Virus record (IMG/VR): IMGVR_UViG_3300047364_000021
Span: 1 to 23,910 of that record
Length of the DNA: 23,910 nt
Strand: one strand, 5' to 3'
Source: a virus
Each line of letters starts with the position of its first letter. Position 1 is the stretch's first letter. Below are positions 1 to 7,358 of the stretch, piece after piece. The notes under the pieces were generated by a model, which saw only the letters and a program-made list of their open reading frames with translations, did not search any database and was not told where the DNA came from. Both the position numbers and the translations under genes were made by a program.

Positions 1-389
1 TATTCGCGTGCGCAGGTCCAATGACAACGCAGAAACCGACATTGGATTTAGCACGAACGAATTAGACACGACTGCACTTGCGGCGCATTGCGGTTCTAAT
101 GACGGTTTTGTAGTGACTTGGTACGACCAAAGCGGAAACGCTAACAACGCGACACAGAGCACGACGGCGAATCAGCCAAAGATTTACGACGGCACTACGG
201 GCGTGGTGACGGAGAACGGAAAGCCTGCTGTAGAGTTTGATGCCAGCAACGATACAATGGTATCATCTTTCAGTAGCAGTTCCAACTACAGCGTCTTTCA
301 GGTTTTTGCGCAATTGCAAATTTTGACCACTGGCAATTTGTTTAGCACGATTGACTACGGAACAAGCGGCGCAAAGTCAGGCGTTCAAG
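1..389 (+). repeat. Left-hand copy of the terminal repeat segment
   Basis: Partner of 23519-23910. The two copies encode nearly the same protein (differences around residues STNELDTTA versus NVFGELSTVS, A/T, N/D and V/F), and the reading frame passes from the right end to base 390 without interruption. Confidence 0.85.
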
Positions 390-691
390 TTAGAAACAGT
401 CAATATTTTGTCAGAGGTAATGGCGGAAATTTTGGATCACAAGATTTGAATCAAAACCTGATTGAGGTTACTCATGATAGCGGACAATTTGATTTTGTTA
501 AAAACGGTACAAGCGTTGCAAGTGCCTCAAGCACCTTGGTTGCTATTGACGGCGTGACCATAAACAGGCTAATTGGAAGTACAAGATATGCAAGCGGACA
601 GTGGCAGGAGTTGATAGTTTACCCATCAAGCCAATCTAGCAATCGCTCAGGAATCGAATCGAACATCAACACCTTTTACAGCATCTTCTAA
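2..691 (+). CDS. C-terminal part of the neck/fibre protein (GH54-like/LamG-like module), partial at window start
   Basis: The frame is open from the first bases and ends at the TAA at 689-691, giving 229 residues. The segment contains WYDQSGN, a hallmark seen in alpha-L-arabinofuranosidase B (GH54) catalytic-like jelly-roll domains and in many phage tail proteins, followed by ANQPKIYDG and NGKPAVEFDASND; the module closes with a QELIVYPSS strand and a helix ending at the stop. It is the same module as at the right end of the window (from 23449), and both are in the same phase, so a circular map would make this the C-terminus of the 21423 gene. I infer a glycan-binding or glycan-hydrolysing virion appendage; activity cannot be judged from sequence. 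The second half is visibly more AT-rich than the first. Confidence 0.8.
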   Translation: MRVRRSNDNAETDIGFSTNELDTTALAAHCGSNDGFVVTWYDQSGNANNATQSTTANQPKIYDGTTGVVTENGKPAVEFDASNDTMVSSFSSSSNYSVFQVFAQLQILTTGNLFSTIDYGTSGAKSGVQVRNSQYFVRGNGGNFGSQDLNQNLIEVTHDSGQFDFVKNGTSVASASSTLVAIDGVTINRLIGSTRYASGQWQELIVYPSSQSSNRSGIESNINTFYSIF

Positions 692-1092
692 TGGCGCAGC
701 AGTACATCATCGTTTTAGCCGAAGGCACATTGACAAGCGAGAAACGCGCCAAGTCTATCACGCGCGAACTCTACAACATCACAACGCCGCTGGCCGTGCA
801 GGAGCCGTACCAAAAGGAAGGCACCGTATTCGGCGTTATCGTGCATCCTGACGGCGTACAACACGCGCTGCAGGTAGATACCGAGTATACGATTCCCGTA
901 CACGAACAGGCGACGCTGGAAAAGCTGGTCAGCCTCTTTCCTGAACTGACAGCGGAGGAACGGTTTGCATTGCAATCGTATGCGCTCAACACAGACGAGT
1001 TCCCATTTGCCGCCATCATACCCAGCACGACGACGGTGCGGGATCAGGACTACATGGTGCAAAACGGTTGGTTCGAAATAGACGATATTTGA
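691..1092 (+). CDS. Hypothetical protein, 133 aa, following the fibre gene
   Basis: The ATG overlaps the fibre stop (TAATG), so translation is probably coupled. The 133-residue product is soluble, with no signal peptide or membrane segment, and I do not recognise the family. It starts with a beta-rich segment (QQYIIVLAEG), has a middle stretch reading VFGVIVHPDGVQHALQV, and an acidic C-terminus (WFEIDDI). Its position directly behind the appendage gene fits a fibre-associated or fibre-assembly protein, but that is inference from position only. The frame is open and shares the codon style of its neighbours, so the gene itself is likely real. Confidence 0.75.
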   Translation: MAQQYIIVLAEGTLTSEKRAKSITRELYNITTPLAVQEPYQKEGTVFGVIVHPDGVQHALQVDTEYTIPVHEQATLEKLVSLFPELTAEERFALQSYALNTDEFPFAAIIPSTTTVRDQDYMVQNGWFEIDDI

Positions 1093-1094
1093 AC

Positions 1095-1307
1095 ATGGAA
1101 CAAATAACAGCGGCGATGATATTCGAGTTCATCGCGTTGCTCGGTGGCGGCATCGCAGCATGGACTAAGATAAACCAAGAGGTGACCGTGCTGAAATCGC
1201 GCATCATCAACCTTGAGAAGCGCGAGAACGATATGGCCAAGAAGCTGGACACGCTGCTGGATGCTGTGAATGAACTGAAGATTCTGCTGGCCAAGAAAGG
1301 CATTTGA
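1095..1307 (+). CDS. Small membrane-anchored coiled-coil protein, 70 aa (XhlA-like architecture)
   Basis: I chose the ATG at 1095, three bases after the previous stop, giving 70 residues. Residues ~8-23 (IFEFIALLGGGIAAW) form one predicted membrane segment; residues ~27-66 form a heptad-like charged helix (VTVLKSRIINLEKRENDM and following). One N-terminal membrane helix plus a cytoplasmic coiled coil is the plan of haemolysin XhlA-type phage membrane proteins, which can act with holins, though its place between fibre and tail-tube genes is not a typical lysis position. The function is therefore open. Confidence 0.7.
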   Translation: MEQITAAMIFEFIALLGGGIAAWTKINQEVTVLKSRIINLEKRENDMAKKLDTLLDAVNELKILLAKKGI

Positions 1308-1335
1308 TGCAATCAATGATTTTGCCGTAAATTGC
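1303..1335 (+). promoter_or_regulatory. Candidate Bacteroidota-type promoter before the tail operon
   Basis: A TTTG at 1303-1306 matches the -33 element and TAAATTGC at 1328-1335 is a partial match to the -7 element TAnnTTTG; the spacer is 21 bases, within the usual range. The box ends four bases before the ATG at 1340, so the transcript would be nearly leaderless. It would drive the 53-aa protein and the tail genes, including the abundant tube protein. The -7 match is imperfect. Confidence 0.35.
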
Positions 1336-1339
1336 AGCC

Positions 1340-1501
1340 ATGAAGGTTACAATCATGAAGGCGTGCAAGCTGCGCGGGAACAACTTTAAGAAAGGCGCCA
1401 CGCCAAGCGTGACGTCTGAGTTTGCTGCAGAGCTGAAAGCAAAAGGCTACCTTGACGCGCCAAAGAAAAAGACCGACGACGAATCTATAGAATCAGAATA
1501 A
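1340..1501 (+). CDS. Small virion-region protein, 53 aa
   Basis: This short gene begins MKVTIMKACKLRGNNFKKG and ends with an acidic tail (DDESIESE) at the TAA at 1499-1501, one base before the ATG of the tube gene. The pattern (an N-terminal beta strand, a loop with G and K, then a helix with EFAAELKAKGYL) resembles the very common tiny phage proteins of the form 'KVKVLK...G...V...A.eL...G' found among head and head-tail connection genes. I infer a minor structural or assembly role; the family name is not certain. An in-frame second ATG at 1355 is a possible alternative start. Confidence 0.65.
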   Translation: MKVTIMKACKLRGNNFKKGATPSVTSEFAAELKAKGYLDAPKKKTDDESIESE

Positions 1502-1502
1502 A

Positions 1503-1916
1503 ATGGCCATTTTTAACGGAACAGAATTAGGCGTGTACATTGACACCACGCTAATCGCAGCAGCTACCGACTGCTCGCTGTCTCTTAACACGGAGACAAT
1601 CGACATCACAACCAAGGACAGCGCGGGATACCGTGAGCTGCTCGGCGGTTTGAAGTCAGGTTCAATCAGCTGCAGCGGTTTGATTGACTACGCAGATGCA
1701 GACTCAAACAAGGACCTCGCTGACTTGTGGACCGCTTGGGAAGGTCGCACAGTTTTAACGCTGAAGTTTCAGAAGGCAAACGAGGTGACTGGCGACTTGT
1801 CTTTTACATGCGGCGGCATCATCACAAGCCTCGAGCAGTCAGGCGGCACAGAGGATACAGCTACTTACAGCTGCACCTTTGAGTTGACTGGACCAATCAC
1901 TGACACTGTTGCTTGA
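1503..1916 (+). CDS. Major tail tube protein
   Basis: The 137-residue product has the features of a phage major tail tube protein: N-terminal strand FNGTELGVYIDTTLIAAATD, the conserved TETIDITTKDSAGYRELLGG segment, GSISCSGLIDY, and a late strand with YSCTFELTGPI. The motif 'T(E/D)..D.T.KDS.G..E...G..' is typical of the TP901-1/SPP1-like tube family. The protein polymerises as hexameric rings around the tape measure. It sits immediately before the assembly chaperone pair and tape measure, the canonical siphovirus order. Codons look expression-adapted, as expected for an abundant structural protein. Confidence 0.88.
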   Translation: MAIFNGTELGVYIDTTLIAAATDCSLSLNTETIDITTKDSAGYRELLGGLKSGSISCSGLIDYADADSNKDLADLWTAWEGRTVLTLKFQKANEVTGDLSFTCGGIITSLEQSGGTEDTATYSCTFELTGPITDTVA

Positions 1917-2200
1917 TGATTGAAATCAACGGCAACGAGTACCCAGTGCGTTACTCGATGAAGGCGCTAAAGAAGTTCGAACGCAAGGCAAAGGTCAATG
2001 TGTTCAGCTTGTCAGATCCTTCAAAGCTCTCAGCCGATGCCTGCGCTTTCTTATGCTTTGTGGGCGTAGAGTGCGGTTGCAACTTCGAAGGTGTCGAGTT
2101 CGACATGGAGCTGCAGGAGTTCGAGGAGCACATAACGCTTGCACACGTCACCCAATGCTTTGACGTGCTTGGTGAATACAGCGACCAAAAAAAAGCGTAG
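1916..2200 (+). CDS. Tail assembly chaperone, upstream frame (gpG-like)
   Basis: I start the gene at the ATG at 1916, which overlaps the tube stop (TGATG); an in-frame TTG at 1913 is less likely. The 94-residue product begins IEINGNEYPVRYSMKALKKF, the classic opening of siphovirus tail assembly chaperones, and sits between tube and tape measure genes. It ends on an A8 run (2187-2194) followed by GCG TAG. The -1 frame is open from the slip through into the next ORF, so a fraction of ribosomes should make a longer gpGT-like protein. The role of the pair, by analogy with lambda G/GT, is to chaperone the tape measure and recruit tube subunits. Confidence 0.85.
   Translation: MIEINGNEYPVRYSMKALKKFERKAKVNVFSLSDPSKLSADACAFLCFVGVECGCNFEGVEFDMELQEFEEHITLAHVTQCFDVLGEYSDQKKA
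2188..2194 (+). promoter_or_regulatory. Probable programmed -1 ribosomal frameshift site (A_AAA_AAA)
   Basis: In the zero frame the codons are CAA AAA AAA GCG TAG, so the heptamer at 2188-2194 fits the X_XXY_YYZ slip rule with both tRNAs re-pairing perfectly after a -1 shift. The shifted frame reads SVDGNDKPVGWQDVIRMG without a stop into the downstream chaperone ORF. The stop lies one codon beyond the slip. This matches the conserved frameshift of siphovirus tail chaperone genes. I did not find a convincing downstream pseudoknot by eye. Confidence 0.75.
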
Positions 2201-2538
2201 ACGGTAACGATAAGCCAGTAGGATGGCAAGACGTGATTCGGATGGGGATGGGTGTGCTACACCTGTCCCCTTCTGCGTTTTGGGAGATGACCTTTGGCGA
2301 GTTGAGCTTGGCGCTGGAGGCGAACCGCGAGACGGCAGAGATGCAGGAGCGCTTTGAGTGGGAGCGCACGCGGTGGCTGGCTACAATCTACATGCAGCCC
2401 CATCTACGGAAAGGCCGTAAATTGCGACCAAAGGATATGATGCAATTCCCTTGGGAGCGACCAAAGCAGAACGCAAAGAAACTGACTAAGGAAGAGCTAA
2501 GAAAAGTAATTGAAGAGCGCGACAAATGGCAAAGCTGA
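2194..2538 (+). CDS. Tail assembly chaperone, downstream frame (T part of the frameshift product)
   Basis: The frame is open from base 2194 to the stop at 2538 and gives 114 residues when reached by -1 slippage; joined to the 93 residues upstream this makes about 207. The segment MGMGVLHLSPSAFWEMTFGE matches the phage TAC pattern 'lgl.P..fw.mT..El', followed by a charged helical C-terminus (KKLTKEELRKVIEERDKW). An independent start at the in-frame GTG at 2233 is possible and would give 101 residues, but no strong initiation signal is present. The stop overlaps the tape-measure start by 13 bases. Confidence 0.8.
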   Translation, partial: SVDGNDKPVGWQDVIRMGMGVLHLSPSAFWEMTFGELSLALEANRETAEMQERFEWERTRWLATIYMQPHLRKGRKLRPKDMMQFPWERPKQNAKKLTKEELRKVIEERDKWQS

Positions 2539-4481
2539 ACGATCTCATAGTAACGATAGGCGCACAAACAAAGCAGTTTGACAAAGCGCTGGGCAGCAGC
2601 ATGTCCAAGATGCGCAACTTTGGACGCAGCACCAAGCGCCTTGGTAAGAGCATGACGATGAACCTGACGGCGCCTATTGCGGCGCTCGGGTTTACAGCCG
2701 TCAAAGCATTTGACCAGCAGCAGAAAGCGATAGCACAAGTCGAGGCAGGCCTGAAGTCCACAGGCGCCAGCGTAGGCTTTACTTCGAAGCAGCTGCAGAA
2801 GATGGCGAGCGACCTGCAGAGTAAGACGCTATTCGGTGACGAGGAGATTCTGAAGGACGCGACGGCACAGCTGCTGACGTTTACCAACATCACAGGCGAC
2901 CAGTTCGCCAAGAGCCAAGAGGCGGCGTTGAACCTTGCCACACGATTGGACGGCGACCTAAAGAGTGCCAGCATCATGTTGGGTAAGGCGCTCAACGATC
3001 CAGTTGCAAACCTGAGCGCAATGAGCCGCGCGGGTATTCAGTTCAGCGAGGACCAAAAGGAGGTTATCAAGTCGCTTGCTGAGAGCGGCGACATGGCGCA
3101 GGCGCAGAGCATCATACTGGAGGAGCTGGAGAAGCAGTACGGAGGCAGTGCTGAAGCTGCAGCCAAGGCGGGCACGGGTGGCCTCAAGCAACTGGCCAAC
3201 GCATTCGGCGACCTGCAGGAGGAGTTCGGTAAGATTATCATGGAGTTTTTGCCGCCAGTCATTGACGGCCTCAAGAATATGTTAGCAGCATTTCAGAACC
3301 TCAGCCCACAAGCCAAGCGATTTATGGTTATTGGTTCAGGTATTGCCGCTGCATTGGGGCCGCTGCTTGTAATACTGCCGTCATTGATACAGGGCTTCAT
3401 GGCGCTGCTTTCACCTGTCGGCCTCATTGTTGGCGCCATTGTAGCGCTGGGCATTGCCATCGTGACGTTTGCCGATGAGGTTGCTGTGCCGATCACAGCA
3501 GTAGCCAACTACTTTATCACGCTGTACAACGAAAGTGCAGCGGTGCGCGGCATCATTGGAGCCATCAAGGGCACAGTGCAAACCGTGTTCGACTTCTTTG
3601 CGTTTGCCGTCAACAACGTAATTGAGAGCTTCAAAGACCTTGGCGCAATAGTTAAGGCCATTTTCACACGTGACTTTGCTGCGATTCCTGAGCTGGTCCG
3701 TACAGCGTTTAGCGATGCAGCAGAACGCACTGCAGAGTTTGGCAGAAAGGCCGCCGAGAACATTCGCACAGGCATCGAGGAGGAGTTGAAGCGCGACCCG
3801 ATACAGCTCTTAACTGAGGAGGGCGTGGCGGAATCACTGAGGACGCTTGGAGGTTTGACCAACTTGCTACCAACTGCAGGAGGTGTTGCAGGTGGAGGAG
3901 GTGGCGCAGGTGAAGCAGCAGTGACTGTTCCTGCTGCGCTCAACATTGTCGACATCGACATGCCTGAAGACATCGTGGAAGATGAGGACATTGACGCGGT
4001 GATTGCGGCCAGCACAGCAGTACAGAACCGCATGAACGCCATGGCGCAGGCCGTTGCAGGTTTTGTAGATAGCGCCTTCCAACAAATTGCAAGCGGCACG
4101 GCTACGTTCGAGCAGGTGATGCTGGACATGATTAAGCGCTTGGCCATGCAGCTCGCATCGCTGGTGGCACAGTTCATGATTCTGTCTGTATTGTTTCCGA
4201 ATGTTGGTATGGTAAAAGGCGGCCTTGGCAAGTTTATCACTGGCGGATTTGGCTTACCAATGATGGCAAACGGCGGACTGTTTACAGGCGCATCACTTGC
4301 AATGGTCGGCGAAGGCTCAGGCACCAGCAGTGTGAACCCCGAGGTGGTGGCACCGCTCGACCGCCTGCAGGAAATGATGGGCGGCCAGCAGGTGCAAGTC
4401 ACTGGTAAGATTTCAGGCCGCGACATCTTGCTGACCAGCGAGCGCAATGCAATTGACCGTAACCGTGTAAGAGGATTTTAA
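2526..4481 (+). CDS. Tape measure protein
   Basis: The 651-residue protein is alanine- and glycine-rich and mostly helical. It opens with LNDLIVTIGAQTKQFDKALG and has the tape-measure N-terminal segment SMTMNLTAPIAALGFTAVKA. Residues ~265-320 are strongly hydrophobic (GIAAALGPLLVILP, SPVGLIVGAIVALGIAIVTF), giving two or three membrane-type segments, with another near residue 550. Tape measures set tail length at about 0.15 nm per residue, so a tail of roughly 95-100 nm is expected (inference). It overlaps the chaperone T frame and its stop overlaps the next ATG (TAATG). No lytic domain is visible. Confidence 0.9.
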   Translation: MAKLNDLIVTIGAQTKQFDKALGSSMSKMRNFGRSTKRLGKSMTMNLTAPIAALGFTAVKAFDQQQKAIAQVEAGLKSTGASVGFTSKQLQKMASDLQSKTLFGDEEILKDATAQLLTFTNITGDQFAKSQEAALNLATRLDGDLKSASIMLGKALNDPVANLSAMSRAGIQFSEDQKEVIKSLAESGDMAQAQSIILEELEKQYGGSAEAAAKAGTGGLKQLANAFGDLQEEFGKIIMEFLPPVIDGLKNMLAAFQNLSPQAKRFMVIGSGIAAALGPLLVILPSLIQGFMALLSPVGLIVGAIVALGIAIVTFADEVAVPITAVANYFITLYNESAAVRGIIGAIKGTVQTVFDFFAFAVNNVIESFKDLGAIVKAIFTRDFAAIPELVRTAFSDAAERTAEFGRKAAENIRTGIEEELKRDPIQLLTEEGVAESLRTLGGLTNLLPTAGGVAGGGGGAGEAAVTVPAALNIVDIDMPEDIVEDEDIDAVIAASTAVQNRMNAMAQAVAGFVDSAFQQIASGTATFEQVMLDMIKRLAMQLASLVAQFMILSVLFPNVGMVKGGLGKFITGGFGLPMMANGGLFTGASLAMVGEGSGTSSVNPEVVAPLDRLQEMMGGQQVQVTGKISGRDILLTSERNAIDRNRVRGF

Positions 4482-6880
4482 TGGCTGACCCGATCCGACT
4501 ATTCGCTGAGTTTCAAGACGACCTCGGCACAGCGTACAAGCTGAACATTCACGAAGCTGGATACGGCGGCAGTACGCGCGAGTTTAACCTCGGCGCTGAT
4601 GGTTTTACCTTACGCTACAGCGGAAACAACGAGGACCGCATGCAGCCAATTATTGGTAGCGAGGTGACGTTCACGTTGGTAGAAAACGAAGCGGCGCACA
4701 CTACGTTTCTGACCGCGTTAGCCACGAGTGAAGACGCCGATTTTACGGTCAGCATATTCAAAGACCCTGACGGCGCCAATACTTTGTTTTGGACGGGCGT
4801 GCTGCTGCACGAGCAGGTCGAGCTGCAGGACGAGGCATATCCAATACAGAACACCATGACAGCGGTGGACGACTTAGGCAACCTGAAAAACATTACATAC
4901 GATAACAACGGCACTTTTTTCACAGGTCAAAATACTATTGTCGAACACCTGACCAAGCTACTAAACAAGACGCGCGCGCTGCATGTATTTGCTAGCGGCG
5001 ACGTGTTTCTAAAATACGCCAACGACTTCAAACCAACGACGTTCTTAAGCGCAAACGCCTTGATTGAACTACAGGTTGGACACGCAGCGTTTTACAACCT
5101 TGACGACGCAGGCAACGCGCAGGGCATGGACTGCTTTACCGTGCTGAAAAACTTTGCCATCACGTTTAACGCTCGCGTGTTCCTGCACGAAGGATGTTTC
5201 TACTTTGTGCCTGTAGGTGCCGTCATTAACAACACCACCGTAAACTTGTTTACAGTGACTAAAGCGGGCACCATTAGTGGATCGGCCACAGCAACTGATA
5301 CACAGCTAACAGTTGACACCGATATGGAGCGCATGCGCGGAGGCGTGACGACCTTTTTGCCGCCGCTCAACAAGGTGCAGCGTACTTGGCGCACCGATGC
5401 CAACCTGCCCGTGGTCGGTCCTGAAACGCAGTTCCTAAACGCTACATCACAGCAGACGGAACTGGGTACAGACATCACCGACAACAACCTGCTGTATGAT
5501 AACGGCACAGAGTTCCGCTTGCGCTTTAGGTATACACATGCTTATGATGGTGACGGCACAAGCACAGGTGACGACGTGCCTGCACGCATCTTGCTCAAGA
5601 TGCAAATCAAGGTTGGTAGCTTGTACTACAACAACGCGGTCACATTCGGGCCAAGCACTATGAATGTGGGTTATGCTGGTGATGCTTACACTATGGACAC
5701 AATGACGTTTAGCGCGCCAGCATGGTCATCAAGTGCAGGCCATTTCTACTTTGCCGTGACGCCGACACCAGCATATTTAAACAGGAACAACGGCCTGTTC
5801 TACAACTTGACGTTTACGCCGCAAGGTTTTGCGAGCATTGCCCAATACAATCAACCTGTGCTGATTGACTTAGATGGCATAACAAGTGCGCAAACAGGAT
5901 TAACAGTTACCGTCAACGTAGAAGGGTATGACCACGATGGCACGCTAATCACGGATGTAACTGGTACAGATGCGTATGGGAAGCTCGAAGGCTTTGGCAT
6001 GTTTGTCGTCAACGGCAATGCAACCAATGGCGACCGCGTAGTGTATGAGGCGTTGACGACGTCGAACAACCAAGAAACACTGACGCAGGATGAGGTCGTT
6101 ATTGGATCGAGCATATTTGAGGATCACCGCAACATTTACGAGAACAACAGCTCACCAGCACAACCAGTTGACAGCTTTGCGAGCTTTGCAAACAGCTCGG
6201 CAACTTTAAGCATTCACCAGCTTGGTGTCAAGGAGGTAATTTCGGGCCAAAACTTTAGCACGCGAGTAAAGCGCGGGAGCTTTTACAAGGCGTTCGTTAG
6301 CCCATACCACGCGCTGCTGTTTTCAACGCGCAACTTTTTGCCGTTTGAAACTACGTTCATCGCGCGTGCCGTGCAGACAGAGTACGAAGCCTTTCACATC
6401 AGCAGCGACGACACCAACGTAAGCACGCCAACGCCTGAGGTAATCAATGACCGGCCACCCATTGACGACAGTGAGCCAGTGTACGACTTGCGCAATACGT
6501 TCACGCCGTCTGAAGGTGACATACCGCCCAACATTTTTCAGCGGTTCCTGCAGAGCGACGTGCGTGCGATAGCGCACAGAGACACCTTGACCAATACAGT
6601 GAACGATTTTGACGATCGCATCTTTAACACATGGCAAGGCGGCACAGGAACGGCGACGTTGAACCTGCCAGTAGTATCAGGCAACGAAGGGCGGTTGATA
6701 CGCTTCCATTCTGATACATCGATTGCAGCGAACAAGCGCGTGTTGATACAGCCTAACCCGAGCGATTCAGGTGTCACCATTGACGGCGCATCGAACTATG
6801 CCTTTGATAGAGATTACGACGGCGTGGCAATCTTGTGCCATGGCGGGCAGTGGTACGTTGTACAGAAGAAAGAAAAATGA
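4481..6880 (+). CDS. Large tail-tip protein (baseplate hub/distal tail-like), 799 aa
   Basis: This 799-residue, beta-rich protein follows the tape measure directly, the position of the distal tail and hub proteins. The first ~150 residues (IRLFAEFQDDLGTAYKLNI, then FNLGADGFTLRYSG and an FTLVENEAAHTTFL strand) look like a distal-tail/hub N-terminal domain; the middle part is a long beta-structured region, and residues ~715-799 (GGTGTATLNLPVVSGNEGRL to GGQWYVVQKK) form a C-terminal fibre-like beta domain. No catalytic motif is evident. It is the only large tail-tip gene, so it may combine roles that other phages spread over two or three proteins. The exact family is not recognised. Confidence 0.72.
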   Translation: MADPIRLFAEFQDDLGTAYKLNIHEAGYGGSTREFNLGADGFTLRYSGNNEDRMQPIIGSEVTFTLVENEAAHTTFLTALATSEDADFTVSIFKDPDGANTLFWTGVLLHEQVELQDEAYPIQNTMTAVDDLGNLKNITYDNNGTFFTGQNTIVEHLTKLLNKTRALHVFASGDVFLKYANDFKPTTFLSANALIELQVGHAAFYNLDDAGNAQGMDCFTVLKNFAITFNARVFLHEGCFYFVPVGAVINNTTVNLFTVTKAGTISGSATATDTQLTVDTDMERMRGGVTTFLPPLNKVQRTWRTDANLPVVGPETQFLNATSQQTELGTDITDNNLLYDNGTEFRLRFRYTHAYDGDGTSTGDDVPARILLKMQIKVGSLYYNNAVTFGPSTMNVGYAGDAYTMDTMTFSAPAWSSSAGHFYFAVTPTPAYLNRNNGLFYNLTFTPQGFASIAQYNQPVLIDLDGITSAQTGLTVTVNVEGYDHDGTLITDVTGTDAYGKLEGFGMFVVNGNATNGDRVVYEALTTSNNQETLTQDEVVIGSSIFEDHRNIYENNSSPAQPVDSFASFANSSATLSIHQLGVKEVISGQNFSTRVKRGSFYKAFVSPYHALLFSTRNFLPFETTFIARAVQTEYEAFHISSDDTNVSTPTPEVINDRPPIDDSEPVYDLRNTFTPSEGDIPPNIFQRFLQSDVRAIAHRDTLTNTVNDFDDRIFNTWQGGTGTATLNLPVVSGNEGRLIRFHSDTSIAANKRVLIQPNPSDSGVTIDGASNYAFDRDYDGVAILCHGGQWYVVQKKEK

Positions 6881-6999
6881 TTTATATTATCTTAGCAACC
6901 GTGGTGGCTAACATCATATACAAGGCCAAGCAATATGGCCGAGGTGATATTGCCGACGTTATCATACTTCTTGCAGCCATCTCTATAGCCCTATTATGA
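6877..6999 (+). CDS. Tiny membrane protein, 40 aa, holin candidate
   Basis: This gene is short but fits exactly: its ATG overlaps the upstream stop (ATGA at 6877-6880) and its TGA overlaps the endolysin ATG (6996-6999). The product has two hydrophobic stretches (MIYIILATVVANIIY and IADVIILLAAISIALL) around a charged loop (KAKQYGRGD). Two short membrane helices directly upstream of the endolysin and coupled to it suggest a holin or antiholin-like role; this rests on size, topology and position. Confidence 0.6.
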   Translation: MIYIILATVVANIIYKAKQYGRGDIADVIILLAAISIALL

Positions 7000-7358
7000 G
7001 ATACTTCAACTATCATGAGTTCAACTGCCCCATCGAGGGGGAAGGAAGTGGTGAGCGCATGATGGACGAAACTTTTCTTGACATGCTTGACCGCGCTCGC
7101 GCAATTGCTGGCATCCCCTTTGTGGTGACGAGTGGGTACAGATCAGAGGCAGAAAATCGGAGGTGTGGAGGGGTCAAGGACTCGGCGCATATGAAGGGCC
7201 TCGCGGCTGACATCCGCTGCAGGAACTCACGAGAACGTGCTTATATCGTCGGCGCGCTTATTGACGCTGGCTTTCACCGCATAGGTTTAGGCGACGGCTT
7301 CGTGCATTGCGATGCTGACGAAACCAAAGACGAGGATGTCATTTGGCTATATCCATGA
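6996..7358 (+). CDS. Endolysin, M15-family zinc D,D/L,D-carboxypeptidase
   Basis: The 120-residue protein is a compact M15 peptidase (Peptidase_M15_3/VanY-like). It starts with YFNYHEFNCP, typical of this phage group, then has SGYRS (residues 46-50), the zinc motif SxHxxGxAxD as SAHMKGLAAD (H65, D72), and the second metal site FVHCDAD (H104, D106). All metal ligands are present. It would cleave peptidoglycan stem peptides at the end of infection. There is no signal peptide or SAR anchor, so it should need a holin. The next gene overlaps it by ATGA at 7355. Confidence 0.9.
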   Translation: MRYFNYHEFNCPIEGEGSGERMMDETFLDMLDRARAIAGIPFVVTSGYRSEAENRRCGGVKDSAHMKGLAADIRCRNSRERAYIVGALIDAGFHRIGLGDGFVHCDADETKDEDVIWLYP

